The notes: generated from the sequence alone by a model not told the origin. 64,000 nt of DNA from Cacajao melanocephalus (GCA_963573385.1 CAUYLG010038532.1:81079-145078), one strand, 5' to 3'. Shown: positions 21,615-36,415, numbered from the stretch's first letter. Translations and numbers: made by a program.

Positions 21615-22260
21615 CAACATTCAAAAGCATATAGTAAACAGCAGTTATGTGTGGGAAGTCTGTTAAACACTGAGATACAGTGATGAGTAAGACAGAGCTC
21701 TTGCCATCAATACATTCACAGACTAGTAAAGCAGAAGTTAGGCCAGCCCACATGTACAGAAGCAAGTCAGCTGAGAACTCTCAGCGAGGTCAGATATGTT
21801 TTTCCTTTTTAAGCTAGATTGCTGTAGGTAACTGATAACAGAGTATCTACGTAGGCTGCTAGTGGGATTGTCAGCTCAGAGGTGGTGTAAACTGAACAAA
21901 GGCAATGGCGGAGGATACAAAGACTCATCAGGACTTGCTGACTGCTAATGTTGAGAGTGAAGAAAAGACGGTGGAAGATGATTTCAAGGTTTTGAGTTTG
22001 AGAGACTAAGCTAAAGTAACATCATTGATCTAGAACTAGTACAAGAATTGAATTTCAGCATGAATGAGTTCGAAATACTTGTTGAACATTCAGGTAAACA
22101 TGTCTGGTAGAGCAGTGGAAACGTGCATCTGGAGTTTGAATCAGCAAATTGGTCTAGAAGCGAAGATCTAGAATTATTGACTTATAGGAGGTAGTTGAAA
22201 CCATGCTTTGCATAACACGTATGCAGCGTATGGAATTTGTTAAAAGACAATAGAGATAGG
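21615..22260 (-). repeat. L2 LINE fragment, reversed
   Basis: Successive L2 landmarks run in reversed order: gagatacagtgatgagtaag, acattcacagactagtaaag, then ggaagatgatttcaaggt, gttgaacattcaggtaaaca, gtctggtagagcagtgg and gaggtagttgaaaccatg. Confidence 0.7.
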
Positions 22261-25200
22261 AGAAAGAAAAAGCCCTGACATTGTCATACTTGAATATGTC
22301 AATAAAGCTATTTTTTATCTACAGTGATATTAAACACAATCAATTCATGATTATCCATGATGAGTTTTTAATACTTTCTAGGCTTTCCTTGGCCACATAG
22401 CAAATGTAATAGATGAGATGTAGCCAGGGAATGCAAACCAATTTTAAATATTGGCTAAATATTTAAGAAGAATGTCATACAATGCATTCAGAAATGCAGT
22501 AGGAATACCCTAGAACAGTGTTTTCACACAAATAATTTTTATGTACCCCTCATATTGACTTAAATTATTTTGATCATAATATGACTTAAACCTGAAAAAG
22601 CTACAATGTTCTAAACATTAAAACTCAAGAGAGAATTCTTAGGCTTAAGCTCATATACACCATAAAAGCAAAACATTTGCAAAATAATTATGAAGAAAAG
22701 CATAAAGTAAGTAAGCTTAAAAGTATAGTAATGTTAAAGGACATCTTGAAATTGATGTATAATGTCATCAATATTGAGGTGGGTGGTGGGGGGCAGGGGG
22801 AGGTTTGCAGATCAAAAGCTCCAAAAAAGGAGGAGAATGAGGACATTTATCTTTTAGTGGCATAGCACTTTGGGGACATTTTTGAGCGGGTCTGTACGGA
22901 AGCAATGACAACTAAAGTCAATAAATTGAATGTATATAATGTCAAATGATCCCTGTAAGGTTTGGTATGTATCATCAGGAAACAATAAACTAAACAAAGC
23001 CCAAACGAGGTCACTATGGATGAGCAAGCAAATGCAAAATACACCTCTAAGACAAAGCCACTGAGGTGTAAAACATCAGAGTGAGAAGACACCTGGAAAG
23101 ATTATAAACTATAAATTATTTGTCAGAGAGGCAATGATAGAGACTCAGAATATAAAAGCAACACTAGCTATTAATTATTACAAGGGCCCATGCTATTTGA
23201 GGTCAAAAAACATAGCAAGGTGTTCTCTAAGAGATTTTTGTCCTGCTAATTTACCGTACTGTTGTTGCAGCTGTGAGACACTCCATTCAAACTGAACTCA
23301 CACACAGGGGGTTTTATATAATGTTAGGTCCCTCCCAAAGGCAATGTATGTATTCTTTTCTCTAACTGAACTTAAGCTAGGCTCATGGTTGTCTAAGAGT
23401 GTTTATTATTTTTGTAAGACATTGATGGAAGTTTCAGAGAATTTCCACTGACTTGCTAATTATATATATATGTGTATATGTATATGCATTGGTTCACAAA
23501 AGCAAAGGGTTTCATTTGATAGCAGATGAAGGACACAATGATCCAATAATTAAACTTACCCAAAAGAAATATGTATAAAGCTAGCTGATGTAACAGACAT
23601 AAAACACGCTATAGAAACTCAGGGACTTGAATTTAGATTTGTTCTGGGATTGAGACTTCCCAAAACCAAAAACTATCAAAAGAATTTCCCATCAAAGTAA
23701 AGAAATTATGTGAAATGATTTTAAATTTAATCCCCTTGGAATTTGAGAAAGATTACTTTTTTTAAAGGCTAGGAATTAATGCTTTAGTAATGATTGGAGA
23801 AAAGTAAAAGAACATAAACTTTAAGAAGCGGATCTTAGATTCATAAAATTAATTTTAGTATTGAGCTATGTTAGAACCATCATCTGAAAAGACATTCCAA
23901 ACTGAGAAACAGTATGTGTATCTCATAGATGGCCCGGAGATTCCTGGTGATGCTTAATATTCTCAGAGGATATATTAGCTACTCTAGCTTCAGTAGATCC
24001 CATTTCTCCTTCTAGAGATTGATCCAGTATCCTCTCCTGGAAATAAGAGCTCAGTTGTATTTGAGGAAGCCTTGGGCCTGTGCACTGTTGAGAATAAAGC
24101 ATATCTGCGTTGCAGGCTGTGCTCTCCACTACCAGCTGAGTATTCTGGGACAAGTTATTTCTCTGTTCTTCCATTTCTTCATCATACAAGTGCCTCCTGT
24201 AAGGAATAAGTGTGATGAAGTATGGTAAAAGGTCATAGTTTTGCAGATTTATTCTTAATCACTTTGATACTTTCCTTGACAAATGAATGACCTTCCTATG
24301 TCTGTTGAATGCCTTCAGGATTGGAAATTCCTCACCTCTTGAGGAAACTGCTTTTATCTTTGCATAGATCCAGGTTCAAGAGAGTTTTTCCTAGGCTTCA
24401 AGTGTCCCCAGCTTCTTTATAGCTCCCACCCATTCCCACTCAATTCTGCATGCCAGCCTTTAAGTTGTTAAATCCTCTTCCAGCTCCGTGCTCCCCGAAG
24501 ATCCTTGTCCTGTCTAAATATACCCAGTTTCTTTAGTCATTTTCCATATGACTTGTTCTGCATCCCTTAACTGTAATGGTTACTTTCTTCTGGACATGCT
24601 TCGGTCTGTCACTATCCCTTCATAGGACCACTTGCAGAATAAACATCAGATCTGCACCATCACAACTTTTGTTCTGTATACTTCTTTTAACACAACATCC
24701 CATCACAGTGGCATTTTTGGCAGCCAAATCCCACTATTAAGTTGTATCGAGCTGTTAAATTTAGACAACTCTTAAATCCTTTCCTTGTGCACAAACCACA
24801 TTTTCTCTGTCCTGTTCCTTTATTGTTGGGGTAAAATTTTGTGGGCATTTGGATTTTTTTTTTTCCTATTGGAAGCAAGGGGAAGGTGCCTAAATAAAAG
24901 GGCTTATAAGTTCCCTGTTGAATTTCTTCTTCCTAAAACCTGTCCGTAGTTACTACCTATCAAGATGTTTTTGGTACAGATTCCAGCATTCAGTATAATG
25001 GTGCACCCTGCAACCTGCATCAGCACGCCATCATGCTGTCAGAACCTTATTTGTAATAAAAATTTTCAGTAATGCAACACCAAGGACAGGGGCCTGTGGT
25101 GGACTCTGGAGGTGTACCTTTTGGTTAACTAAATCCATTCATCAGAAATAATTATTTGCCTACAGCTATTCTCACTGTGTGCCCAGCTTATATTCAGAAT

Positions 25201-26629
25201 CATATCATTAGAGATTGGTAAATTCATACAGAAATTCAGGTTAACCACTTCGTCTTCACTAACTCATGCTGACTCCTTTGCTGAGAGCTTATAAACCATC
25301 CTTCTGAGGATTTGTTCTGGAAGATAACCCAGATCTGAAGCCCGGCTACCTAGGGTTCACAGGATTCACCTCTGTTTTTATAAAAAGACATTTACCCATT
25401 TTCAGGTTTCCCTGTTTCTCAAGATTCTTCATAATGATTGACAGGAGTTATGTTTTATCCTAAAGTTCTTTTAGTGTCTGAGAAATGTGCCTCATGTAGG
25501 TCATGAGACTTACAAACAGCTTCAGTAGCCAGTGCTTACTTATAGGTTCCTCACCTACCTTATTTTTTAAAAGCAATGTTAGTGCTGCCCTTCTCTATCT
25601 GACAGTTGTTCATCTGGAGGGAAAATAGGAATTAAAGCAGTTAGGGAGTTCTCCTTTCCTCCTGTTATCTGTTAACATTATAAGTGTCTGGGACTATCAG
25701 GCTCCTTTGACCTTCGGAACATTTCTGTGTCACATAAAAATGCGCCTTCCATGGCTCATCCCATCAGCCCTGACCCAAGTACACTGGTATTGTTTATAGA
25801 GTGCAGTCATGAATGCTTGCGCTCCATAGCCTGACCTGTTTCCAGCCTGATATTAATACTTATTTTCATCTTTCACTCTTACTTCACTCCTTAGACCTGA
25901 TACTTCTCACACTTTGAATTTGTTCTTTGGTCTCCCAGGAGTAAATGTGTGCTTTTCTCTGGGTGGATACTCTCTGGTCTGACATTCTCACCAGGTGTTT
26001 CAGTTATTCATTGCTTTCTATCAAACAAGGTAGCAGCAGCTGTATCACCTCTTAAGTTACACATGGTCACTTCTACCATACTGTGTTGGCCAACCAATCA
26101 CTGAGATTATCCCAGAGAGGAGAGAAGAGGAGATCTGGACTCCATCTCTAAATGAGAGGAGAGTGAGCATTTGCAGACAAGTTTTAAAGCCTCCGCACGA
26201 GGATTAGCAGAGCCCAACAGATTGTAGGCTCCATGCAGTGAAGATATTTGTTACTTGTTCTCCCTTCTCCATAGAAGTGTAGGCTTCCTTTTGCTAACTA
26301 ACATGTTTCATATAGCTCACTTACATTCTGGGCATTAGCATCTAATATTCTTACAGGTTTATATGGCTACTTTATCTTTAAATGTGATTACTTGTCTATT
26401 TTCTGTTTAAATGCATCAGAGAACATCCTCCGAGCCTATATTAGTTTCTTAGGAGCTCCTCCATTGGTTACAGCTCACTGTATTGCCAAAAATTAAACTT
26501 GAAAATATTTCATTCCTTAGCACCTCTATAAATGGATTCTACCAGTCATTTTCTTATTCTCTCTGCACCACTCACTTTTACACAGTAGATATTTGCATCT
26601 TGTTAATGCTTGCCATTGCTTTCTTAGGC

Positions 26630-26830
26630 CAAAGAGTGTAATGGAGTGGTTAAGAGTCAGACAGACGTGGGTTTTAATTCCTGCTCTCCCTTACTATCTG
26701 CGTAATCTTGAGAGCATTATTTTACCTCTTTGAACTTCAATTAATCGTATGTGATAGTCGGAGATGATAAGGGGATTAAATGACAGTGGTATTAAATGAG
26801 AGAATATAAGTACATAGTAGGCACTCATTA
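26630..26830 (+). repeat. MIR SINE
   Basis: It has the sense MIR order: gtggttaagagtcagacaga, gggttttaattcctgctctc, a tctgcgtaatcttg block, a tttacctctttgaacttcaa block and a terminal tacatagtaggcactcatta. Confidence 0.85.
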
Positions 26831-26987
26831 AATGGTACTTCTTAACAGTATTCATCTCTTATCTTTTTAATTAACAACTGCAATAGTCTCCTCTATTCTG
26901 TGCTTCAATTCTGCCTAAAACATACAAAACACCCTGTCAGGTGATTTTGTAATGTCATGTTTTCTTTGTGAGTTATTGCATATGTTT

Positions 26988-27306
26988 TTGCCGGGTTTTG
27001 TTTTTGTTTTTGAGACAGAGTCTTGCTGTTTCGCCAGGCTGGAGTGCAGTGGCGCGATCTTGGCACACCATAACCTCCAACTCCCTAGTTCAAGCCATTC
27101 TCCTCCCTCAGCCTTCAGAGTAGCTAGGATTACAGGCACATGTCATCACACCCAGCTAATTTTTGTATTTTTAGTAGAGACAGACGGGGTTTCACCATGT
27201 TGGCCAAGATGGTCTCGATCTCCTGACCTCGTGATCCACCTGCCTCAGCCTCCCAAAGTACTGGGATTACAGGCATGAGCCACTACACCCAGCCTTGCCT
27301 GGTTTT
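26988..27306 (-). mobile_element. Alu SINE with target-site duplication
   Basis: It is a full-length reversed Alu with its T-rich end at 27000 and its cacccagcc end at 27294. Flanking repeats ttgccgggtttt (26988-26999) and ttgcctggtttt (27295-27306) match at 11 of 12 bases and look like the target-site duplication. Confidence 0.95.
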
Positions 27307-29136
27307 ATCAACAATTTTAGCAAGGTCTACTAGTGTCAGATTCATCCACTCTTTCTCTTCTTTTGTAATCTTTCTAGCCCCTAGCTCAGGCCCAAGCTAA
27401 AATGCCTAGAGGTGCATTCTAGATCATGTAAACTGCTCCCACATTCAACAATTGAGTGTCAGAGCCAAGACTGACTGTTGCCCTAAATTCTCTCTGCGGA
27501 CAGCTCTAAGACACCTTCCTAAAGGGAAGCTAATGTAGAGGAATGTTGCTTGTCTGGAATGATTGCAGTGCTTGCAGGTGTATAATTAGTCACTAGTCAG
27601 TGTATAAATACACTGTAAATTGCTTTATTTGTTAATGTGAAAAGCTCTGCAGAGATACAAGGTATTATAGGAACCAAGGCTGAACATGGGAGATAAGGTA
27701 TTGTGGGAGAAGAACAAGTGAGTGAGGCATCAGTGTGTGTCATGTATCCCTCTGCTGGGACGAAGCTTATAGGTTCTCCCCCTCTCATTTTCTAAGAACG
27801 CCGACTCCCCTGGGTGAATAATTTAAAGGACAAATTACCGCTCTTCTGGGTACCAAAGCCAGCCATAAGCTGAAATTAAATTAATTCATAAAGCCCTACA
27901 AGAAACTGAGGGAAGAGTCAGAAATAAAAAAAACCAAGGGAATCCAGAGCTAAGGATGAAATATTAGAGTCAGTGCGATGTCCTTGCCTTCCTGTGCTGA
28001 TGAAGTAAAAAACTGAAAACCACCCTGGTACAGACTTAAAGGACCACCATCAAATATCCATTGTTAAATACTTGGCAGTGGCTATTGCAATGATTTCAAT
28101 TCCGGTGGGGTATTGGAGGGAGGTAGGAGAGAGAACACTAGATCAACTTCAAGTCCTTGTACTTAAGCTAACTAGCTAGGTGACCTTGAGCCAGCTACTA
28201 CCCAATCTGGGCCTTTGTTTCCTTCATCTCTGGATTGAAATAAATGTAATCAGAGTTTGGGTTTCCATTTTCTTCCCCATATCAGCTCAGCGATCATAGT
28301 GAGCTAATAAAAACACATATACAATTTGCCAATTAAAATACTGAAAGCTTATTATCTTTTCTCAGAGCACAAGCCCTGTTACCACAATAAGCTTTCCTAT
28401 ACTTCTTAGTAAGGGACCAGGAGATAGAAGGGCAACTGTGGAAGTGGAAGACCTTAAAGTTTTGTTGAAACACTGTGTCCTCAGTTTCCTCCAGAGGGAA
28501 ATGAGTATTTATCTAGTGGATTAGAGGGGCGGGACTACCCTGTGTCCGGGAGGTAAGCAGTACTTTAAATGCCCAAGATTGGCTTCTGAGAAAGAAACTT
28601 GGCATGCTTGTACTGCCAATCTAATAATCTAGTCACTTTACGTCAATGGAATGAGAGAGAATTGTGAAATCATTTCTTTATTTAATCTACAAAAAGCAAG
28701 GACTTTGGTAATCAGTTTAGCAGCTGGTGTGCTGCCAATGTGGAATGTAGGTTGGAAACCAAGTAAAAGTCAAAAACAAAGTAGATGTTGTTTTCTAGGG
28801 TGCCATATCACTGAAGCATGTTCTAGGTCTGGCATATTAAGCTTAACTCTATCAACATCACAGCTAAGTCTGATTAGCATTTACTACCATGACAGTATCA
28901 CAAGAACAGAAAAACAAAATCCTAAAATTCAGTGGTTCTTTCTCTTGCTAGAAAGCTATGCTTGACTTCTTGGCGTACATGGGTAAAGGCTACAATACAG
29001 GAAACCTCTAGAAGTACTCCCCTACCTGGTAGTCCCCAGATCTTTAGATTTCATTGGCCACTAAAATCTCAAAGGAAGAGAGAAAGAGAACACGAGAGAC
29101 TAGGACAAATTTGATGCCATACTTAATGAAAACATC

Positions 29137-29421
<285 letters not shown>

Positions 29422-29862
29422 CTATTATCCATTACTACCCTCATTATTAAAGGATGTTTTTAACACAAAAATGAGGAAGGACACTGTCTCCGAATAAAGG
29501 AAAGCCCTTTAAATTGCTTTGACTTTGTTATGAGACATACCAACCACATTGCCGTTTAGTTTTCTTAGTAGTCATAGATCAGTGAAAACTTCATCCTCAA
29601 GCAGAATAGTTCATCTGTGTGAATTTGGAAAGCCCTGCTCTTTGGAAGATCCTCTTAAAACGAGAAAGCCTCCAAAAATTCCAGTCTTAAATCCCCTCAG
29701 GGCCCAACTTCAAACCCCATTTTTACTTTGAAGGTTTTTCTGATTACCTAATGACCACAATGATCTACTTTCTGAATTCCTGCAGCACCTGTAATTTTAA
29801 TATGTAATCTAGCATTTTTATTTTGTGAGAAAGGTTTTTGGAATGTAGAATGTTTTGGAGAT

Positions 29863-30181
29863 AACAGTTTAATTTTTATTTTTATTTTTTAGATGGAGTC
29901 TCACTCTGTCGCCCAGGCTGGAGTGCAGTGCATAATCTCGGCTCATTGCAACCTCCGCCTCCTGGGTTCAGCAATTTTCTGCCTCAGCCGCCTGAGTAGC
30001 TGGGATTACAGGCACCCGCCACCACGCCCAGCTAATTTTTATTATTTTAGTAGAGACAAGTTTCTCCATCTTGGCCAGGCTGGTCTTGAACTCCTGGCCT
30101 CGTGATTCACTCACCTCGGCCTCCCAAAGTGCTGGGAATACAGGTGTAAGCCACTGTGCCCAGCCAACAGTTTAATTTTTA
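29863..30181 (-). mobile_element. Alu SINE with perfect 16-bp target-site duplication
   Basis: The reversed Alu body is at 29879-30165. The 16-bp sequence aacagtttaattttta occurs exactly at 29863-29878 and again at 30166-30181. This defines a clean target-primed insertion. It is inverted relative to the Alu ending at 29419. Confidence 0.96.
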
Positions 30182-33100
30182 AGTAAACATTTAGAAGCTT
30201 TATTACCAACTGATAGAACCACAAATTAGACCTTTCTAAAAAAAATTCTAAGAAAAAAAATATAAAACTCTAGAACAGAGATGAAGCTTCCATTATTCAA
30301 ATGCATCTGAAGGTGGCTGAAGTCTTTTATGGTCAGCAGTATAGAGTCCAATATATTTTGACTGGTAGGCTAGACTTCCATTAAGAAAGGCTCATTAGCC
30401 TTTGGGTTTTAATGTTTTCTCTTCTCTTCACCAGGATAAGTAAGCATCAGAACAACTCTTCTCCTACTTCCTGTTTCAAATGATCCCATATTCTCATATA
30501 GCTAGAATAACAGTATCTTATGTGATAGAAATTGATCTTAGAGATCATCTAGTTTATATCCTTGTTTAACAGATGGAATATCTATAGCCGAGGTATAGTG
30601 AAGTGACTTGCCTCAAATCCCAAATTGATCAGAATTAGAGTTGGATTTTCTACCACGATCTCTGAGCTTGCAAGTATTTTAAGTATTCTAGTCTTATACC
30701 CTGATATCTTTAGATATACAGTACATTTCACATCATGGTTCCTAAACAAGATTAAAAAGACAAGTTTTCCCCATCCCCTAGGCTCTCTTTCACTCTTGGC
30801 TATTTCTTCTTTCCTTCCTCGGCACCTGTTACCCCTGATCTCTCCTCTCCCCACCCCACCCTACTTCTAAACCCATTAAAATCTAGGTTCTTAGGAAGGG
30901 CTACACAGTGTAAATTCCTCATAGTTGTTCATGGAGTGATTGGTGTGTGCCAGACATTTTTCTGGGTTGGCTGAATGTGGGACTCCTTGAGCACTTGCAG
31001 TTTTACAAGGTAGGAAGAAATAAGCCAACAAATTGAATCCTCATTCAAGGCACAAGGGAGACTTCTTATTTCTTTGAAATTACCACGTATCAGCAATGAT
31101 TTTACTTCTAAAATCAGCCAAATTCTTCAGAGTTGGAAGCCTGCCCTCCTTTTGTCCCTCCACTGCAATTACCACAAGTCTTAGATATTTAGAAATATTT
31201 ACAAATCTATATTGACAACATAACAGACCCTTTTTCATTTTCCTGTTTGGGAACTGGTCTTTTCCACATTCACAAAAACCAAAGCCTTAACACTTAAATG
31301 GAGGTTTGACATATTTTAAACATTTTTAGATGTTATTCTCAGAACCAGGTAGACCCAGTCCTAGAAATGAGGGCTACCTTCTCTGGAACAAATTTACTAC
31401 ATGACCTTCCCCAATTCTCTAAATTTGCCTGGCCACAAGTTTTCACATTTGTGAAACAAAAAAATTGTTCTTAATAGAGACTGAGGTATTGGAGGGTTGG
31501 GACCACACCTTTTAATCTTCCGTATGTTACCACATAGAGCCTCGTCTCAGGCTCTGCCCACACAGATGCTCAGGAAATGCTTGCTAACTGAAGATTTTTA
31601 TGATCACTGATAGAAAGACAGAATAAATGCAAAACACAATTTTTCCCTTGCCCTGAGTTACCCAGGAGTGTCATTCTCATTCAGAGATGACCACATTTCA
31701 GAAAGTGGGTCTCATAAAACATACAATTTAATGAAGCCATCTGGGAAGATGATTGTCATATAAATGCAAGATATTGATATTATCTGGCTACTTGGGGAAA
31801 TACCATGTAAATGAAGGTGCAACCCAACTCCATAATTCAAATCTAGTATTGATGTATAAGGTCTTTGGATAATGGACTTTGCAGATTGATATTTCTCACA
31901 CATCTGAAGCTACTTGTCTCCCCTCCTTTTCAATTTTACTATATTTGCGGTAAGATTTTATTTTACTTTTTGGAAACATCTTTTTTTTTTTTAACAGGAA
32001 TCTATCAGTGTCAACTGGGAGTCTTGAAACAGATTTTACATCTGTATTGGTGTTTTTAAGCTTCTCTTCTTTTGAAGCAACGAATGATGCAAATAACAGA
32101 CATTTCTTTGCTGCTCCAGTAATTATACAAGATGTTGTTCAGTTATTCAGCTTCCCAATTGATTTAGCTGCTTTCTTTTCTTTTATATTCTAGCAAGAAG
32201 GAATGCTCTACTTCTGATATTATCCTGAAGTCTATTCTAAGTGAAGCCACCCAGTGATCTGTTCTCTCATCTTAACAAATGTTACCTCCTTTCTCTGAGC
32301 GACAATTGCTAAAACAATACCAAATTCAGGCATGCCAGCAGTCACACAATGATAACATCCAGCAGGCTTTGGCACTCTGTATCTTTTATGTAGTCTGAGA
32401 AAGGGATGGAGAATTCCCTCTACAATTAGGACTCTGTCTCACTACCTCTGCTGAAGAAATTACCATTGGCATTGAGGCAACAGCTGCCCCCACTGTGTAA
32501 ACCAAAGTTCTTCTGGGGTCCTCACAGTCTCTCCAGGAAAGAATGGGATCCGGTATTTGTGCTTGCCCCTCCTGACACACTGAGCCTGTTTGGCCCTGGC
32601 TGTCCCCAGCCACCCCATCACCACACGCTCACCAAATAAGACTTAAGTGCAGTCAGTCACCACACTCTTCGTAGAGGTTGTTGGAGCTCATGGACATTGT
32701 CTGAGCATATGTGTCATGGGTTTGCTCACCCCAGGAGCCACACATGGTGTTCAAACATGGTGTTCCTTTAGAGAATATGCATGGCAGGGGTTAGAGGTGC
32801 AGAGATGGAGGGATTGTTTCCCATGCTGTGTCTGGCTGATGACTGAGGTGGATGGAATAGATAGGGAGCTGGCAATATATTCTTGACCTTTAATTCTTTT
32901 CATATTCACTAAAGAAATTCCTTTTCCTATTGCTTATCTTCTTGCATCCCTAAATCACAGACTAGAGGTAAGTATGTCCAGAGCTGAGGGACAAGACACT
33001 TGCATGCTTTGTATCCCAAGGGGGAGTTTGCATGCTGAGAAGCAGGATAAGAAGAAACTCCTAGCCCTCTTTCTCCTTGGTCTCATACAGGCACTGTCAC

Positions 33101-33302
33101 TGCTCATCCCTGATGGGAAAGGAATATTCAGAATTTTAGTCTAATAAGGCTGAGGGGAGGAGAATCTTAGAAATAATGTTAGCAAATGTATTCAGTGAGT
33201 GCTGTAGGCCAGATACAGTGCTAGGTACAGAGCAGTGACATCACCAAGATGGCTGAGTAGGAGATGTTAGCCTTCCTCCCCCCTCACACACAAAACAAAT
33301 GC

Positions 33303-33740
33303 AGGTGACCATTGAACAATGCAGGGTTAAGGGCACCAGCCCCCCATATAGTCAAAAATCCATGCATGACTTTTGATTCTCTCAAAACTTTACTATTGTA
33401 ATAGCTTACTGTTGACCAGAAGCCTTACAAATAACATAAACAGTTGTTTAGCACATATTTTATATGTTATCTGTATTATATATTTTATTCTTACAATAAA
33501 GTAAACTAGAGAAAAAAATGATACTAATTGCAAAGAAGAGAAAATATATTTACTATTCATTAAGCGGAAGTAGATCATTATAAAGGACTTCATCCTTATC
33601 ATCTTACGTTGGTGAGGCTGAGGATGAGGAGGAAGAAAAGGGATTGCTCTTACTGCGTTAATAGTGGCAGAGGCAGAGGAAAATTTGCATATAAGTGGAG
33701 CAGGATAGTTTGAACTTTTGTTGAAGGGTCAGCTGTATAG
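33303..33740. mobile_element. Tigger-like (TcMar) DNA transposon fossil
   Basis: The left end caggtgaccattgaacaatg and the right end gttgaagggtcagctg are imperfect inverted repeats of the Tigger type. The interior has the family's gcttactgttgaccagaag and tatttactattcattaagc landmarks. The subfamily is uncertain. Terminal frames are too short to encode a transposase. Confidence 0.75.
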
Positions 33741-34204
33741 AGGGCTCAAGGACTTATTTAAAAATCTGCAGCAATGCAGTGGAGTAAAAAATGGTGAATA
33801 TCTACACAGTAAGGTACTACACATGGGGTATGGTAAGGAAGAAGACCCAGTTTGTGCCTTCAGAGAGTTCTCAACCTGGTAGGAGGCTCATAGCAGATTA
33901 TATATATATACATCTGTTAATATTTCAACATTAATTTTAAGAGTCTCCAAAGTTATTTTTTTCATGTTGAAAAATAAGACACTAAAATTGCAAAGGTAGT
34001 GACAAAAATAGTCACTCCTAGGGATTGGAACTCTAACATAGAAATAGCAAGTAGAGAGAGAATTCCATCCAAATAGCTAACTATATCATATCAGTGACTA
34101 AGATGTGGAGAAAAACAGCAGATTTGTGGCAAATAAAAAACATATACGCCAGGGAAATCCTTTCAGTTTCTCATAAAACATTACATAATTATGGGAGCCA
34201 AAAA

Positions 34205-34508
34205 TTTTTTATTTATTTTTATTTTTTGAAATGGAGTCTTGCTCTGTCACCCAGGCTGTTGTGCAATGGCACAATCTTGGCTCACTGCAATCTCCACCTC
34301 CCGGGTTCAAGAGATTCTCCTGCCTCGGCCTCCTGAGTAGCTGGGATTACAAGTGCCCAACACCACACCCAGCTAATTTTTGTGTTTTTAGTAGAGACAG
34401 GGTTTCGCCATGTTGGCCAGGCTAGTCATGAATTCCTGATCTTAAGTAATCTGCCCACCTCAGCCTCCCAAAGTGCTGGGATTACAAGCATGCGCCACCG
34501 CACCCGGC
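34205..34508 (-). mobile_element. Alu SINE
   Basis: This is a full-length reversed Alu, from a T-rich tail (ttatttttattttttg) through both monomers to gcgccaccgcacccggcc. Confidence 0.95.
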
Positions 34509-35119
34509 CCAAACGTTTATTTTTTAAAGGTATCTTTGTATAGAGAGATTAGTCATTCCAATAACCACTTCTTTTTAGCTGACTTCTATTCAGAGCTAGG
34601 TTGCCACAGTAGAAAGACAAAGAAATGTAAGACAGTCTTTTCCTTGAGTCATAATATTAGTGAGAACATGAAGTTTTGAATGCGGAAAAATTAAAGGTAT
34701 ATTGATTCACACTGTAAAATACTTTTAAAACCTTTTGCTTGATACCTAAAGATTCTATTGAGGAAAAAGATACACAGCCATAACCAAGAAGTTAAAAATT
34801 GGATTAGGGGCTTTTTGTAGTTAATTGGGGTACAGAGGGATACGCATAGTGACAAAAGACATAGCTGATGAAGTGCTATTCTTACAAACATAAAGCAAAA
34901 TCCTTTATAACCATTTTTCCCCGAAGCAATTTTCTGTAAGCATCAAAAGTATAGATGACATTTAGAATGATACAGGGCTTCATAATTCATCATTAAAATG
35001 TTAGGGAAATGTTAAGCCAAAAATGGAGTTGTTTCAAAAAAAAATAAAGGAATCAGAATTTCTTTTTTAAATTTTCTCTTCATAGCAAAACATTCAGACT
35101 GTATGGCAAAGAATAGAGA

Positions 35120-35310
35120 GAAGAACAAGTCACTCATAATTCTGCAACACAGAGATAATCATTAGCATTTAGGTGTATGCTCTTCCAAACATTTTTCTGT
35201 GTATGTATACACAAATATTAAAATACAATTTTTGAATATACAGATGGAATCACACCAGGCATACTGCTATTTAATGCATATTTTTACTTAATAATAAAGC
35301 ATTTTGCATA
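35120..35310. repeat. Possible old LINE 3'-end fragment
   Basis: The text around aacatttttctgtgtatgta, gatggaatcacaccaggcat and taataaagcattttgcatag resembles a mammalian L1/HAL1 tail family. The assignment is by general resemblance only. Confidence 0.35.
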
Positions 35311-35327
35311 GCAACAATGCAGATTTA

Positions 35328-35633
<306 letters not shown>

Positions 35634-36249
35634 ACAGATTTAAATTGGTCTGAGCTGAAGAGTGTTCTCGAAACTTTATGTCTGCCTAAAACCTGAGAAT
35701 GCAATCACTTCATAGATGAATAATGAATACTGATGACCTACAAGTTTTTTTATCATGTGCTTCATTAGTAAAAACACATACCATGCACCTTGAATTTGTA
35801 TATTTATTTATAAATTACAAGCATGTACTATTTTGCAATATGCACATTATAAAACAATCTCAAAAATGGAAGTTGCAAACAGATAAAATTTTTAAAGTGT
35901 TGGCATTTTTCCCCCACTCTAGTGGATCTTCTTGAATACCCCCTACCCCAGGGTTCACATAAAACACTTTAAATATCCCTGATGATACAGTGTTCTCAGT
36001 TACAAGATGTTATAGGAATGTAGTGGGTTCAAAAATGTTCTGATCACCCGAATGTGCATGGAACCAACCAGCAAAATATTTTCGGAGGACGCAAGGATCT
36101 GTTTGGCACAGATTGCTTGTTGTTTCCCACTTGCTCATTCTTCAAGAGTCTGTTCTACAATTATCCCTGCATGAAACTTCTCGCGGCATTTCAGATAGAA
36201 CTGACAACTGCCTCTTTTGGATTGTCCTATACCTATGCAGATATCTACA

Positions 36250-36415
36250 TAACATTTGTAACACTTGATTACATTTATTGGTTTCTGCGTCTCTCTCTCT
36301 CCATCTGGATTATCAGCTTCTTTAAAGCAGGGATCATGTCATATCCTTCATTAATTTGCCAGTGCTTGTTACCTGGTAGGTCCTTAATAAATACTAGGCA
36401 AATGAGTCAACAGAA
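36250..36415 (+). repeat. L2 LINE 3' end
   Basis: The L2 tail pattern is present: cttctttaaagcagggatca, a tcatatccttcatta block, gttacctggtaggtccttaa and aataaatactaggcaaatg. Confidence 0.65.

Larger units (their letters stand above)
18641..26980. other. Proximal intergenic flank, no gene recognised
   Basis: It holds MIR and L2 fossils (entered separately), a TA/TG-rich stretch near 23461-23490 and unique AT-rich DNA. About 22.3-26.6 kb shows no family I recognise. A minus-strand open frame at 23923-24263 is discussed as a finding but not called a gene. Confidence 0.7.

Noticed and set aside
32386..32613. 75-codon minus-strand frame, considered as an LTR or retroviral remnant
   Set aside because: No LTR ends, primer site or recognisable viral motif could be identified.
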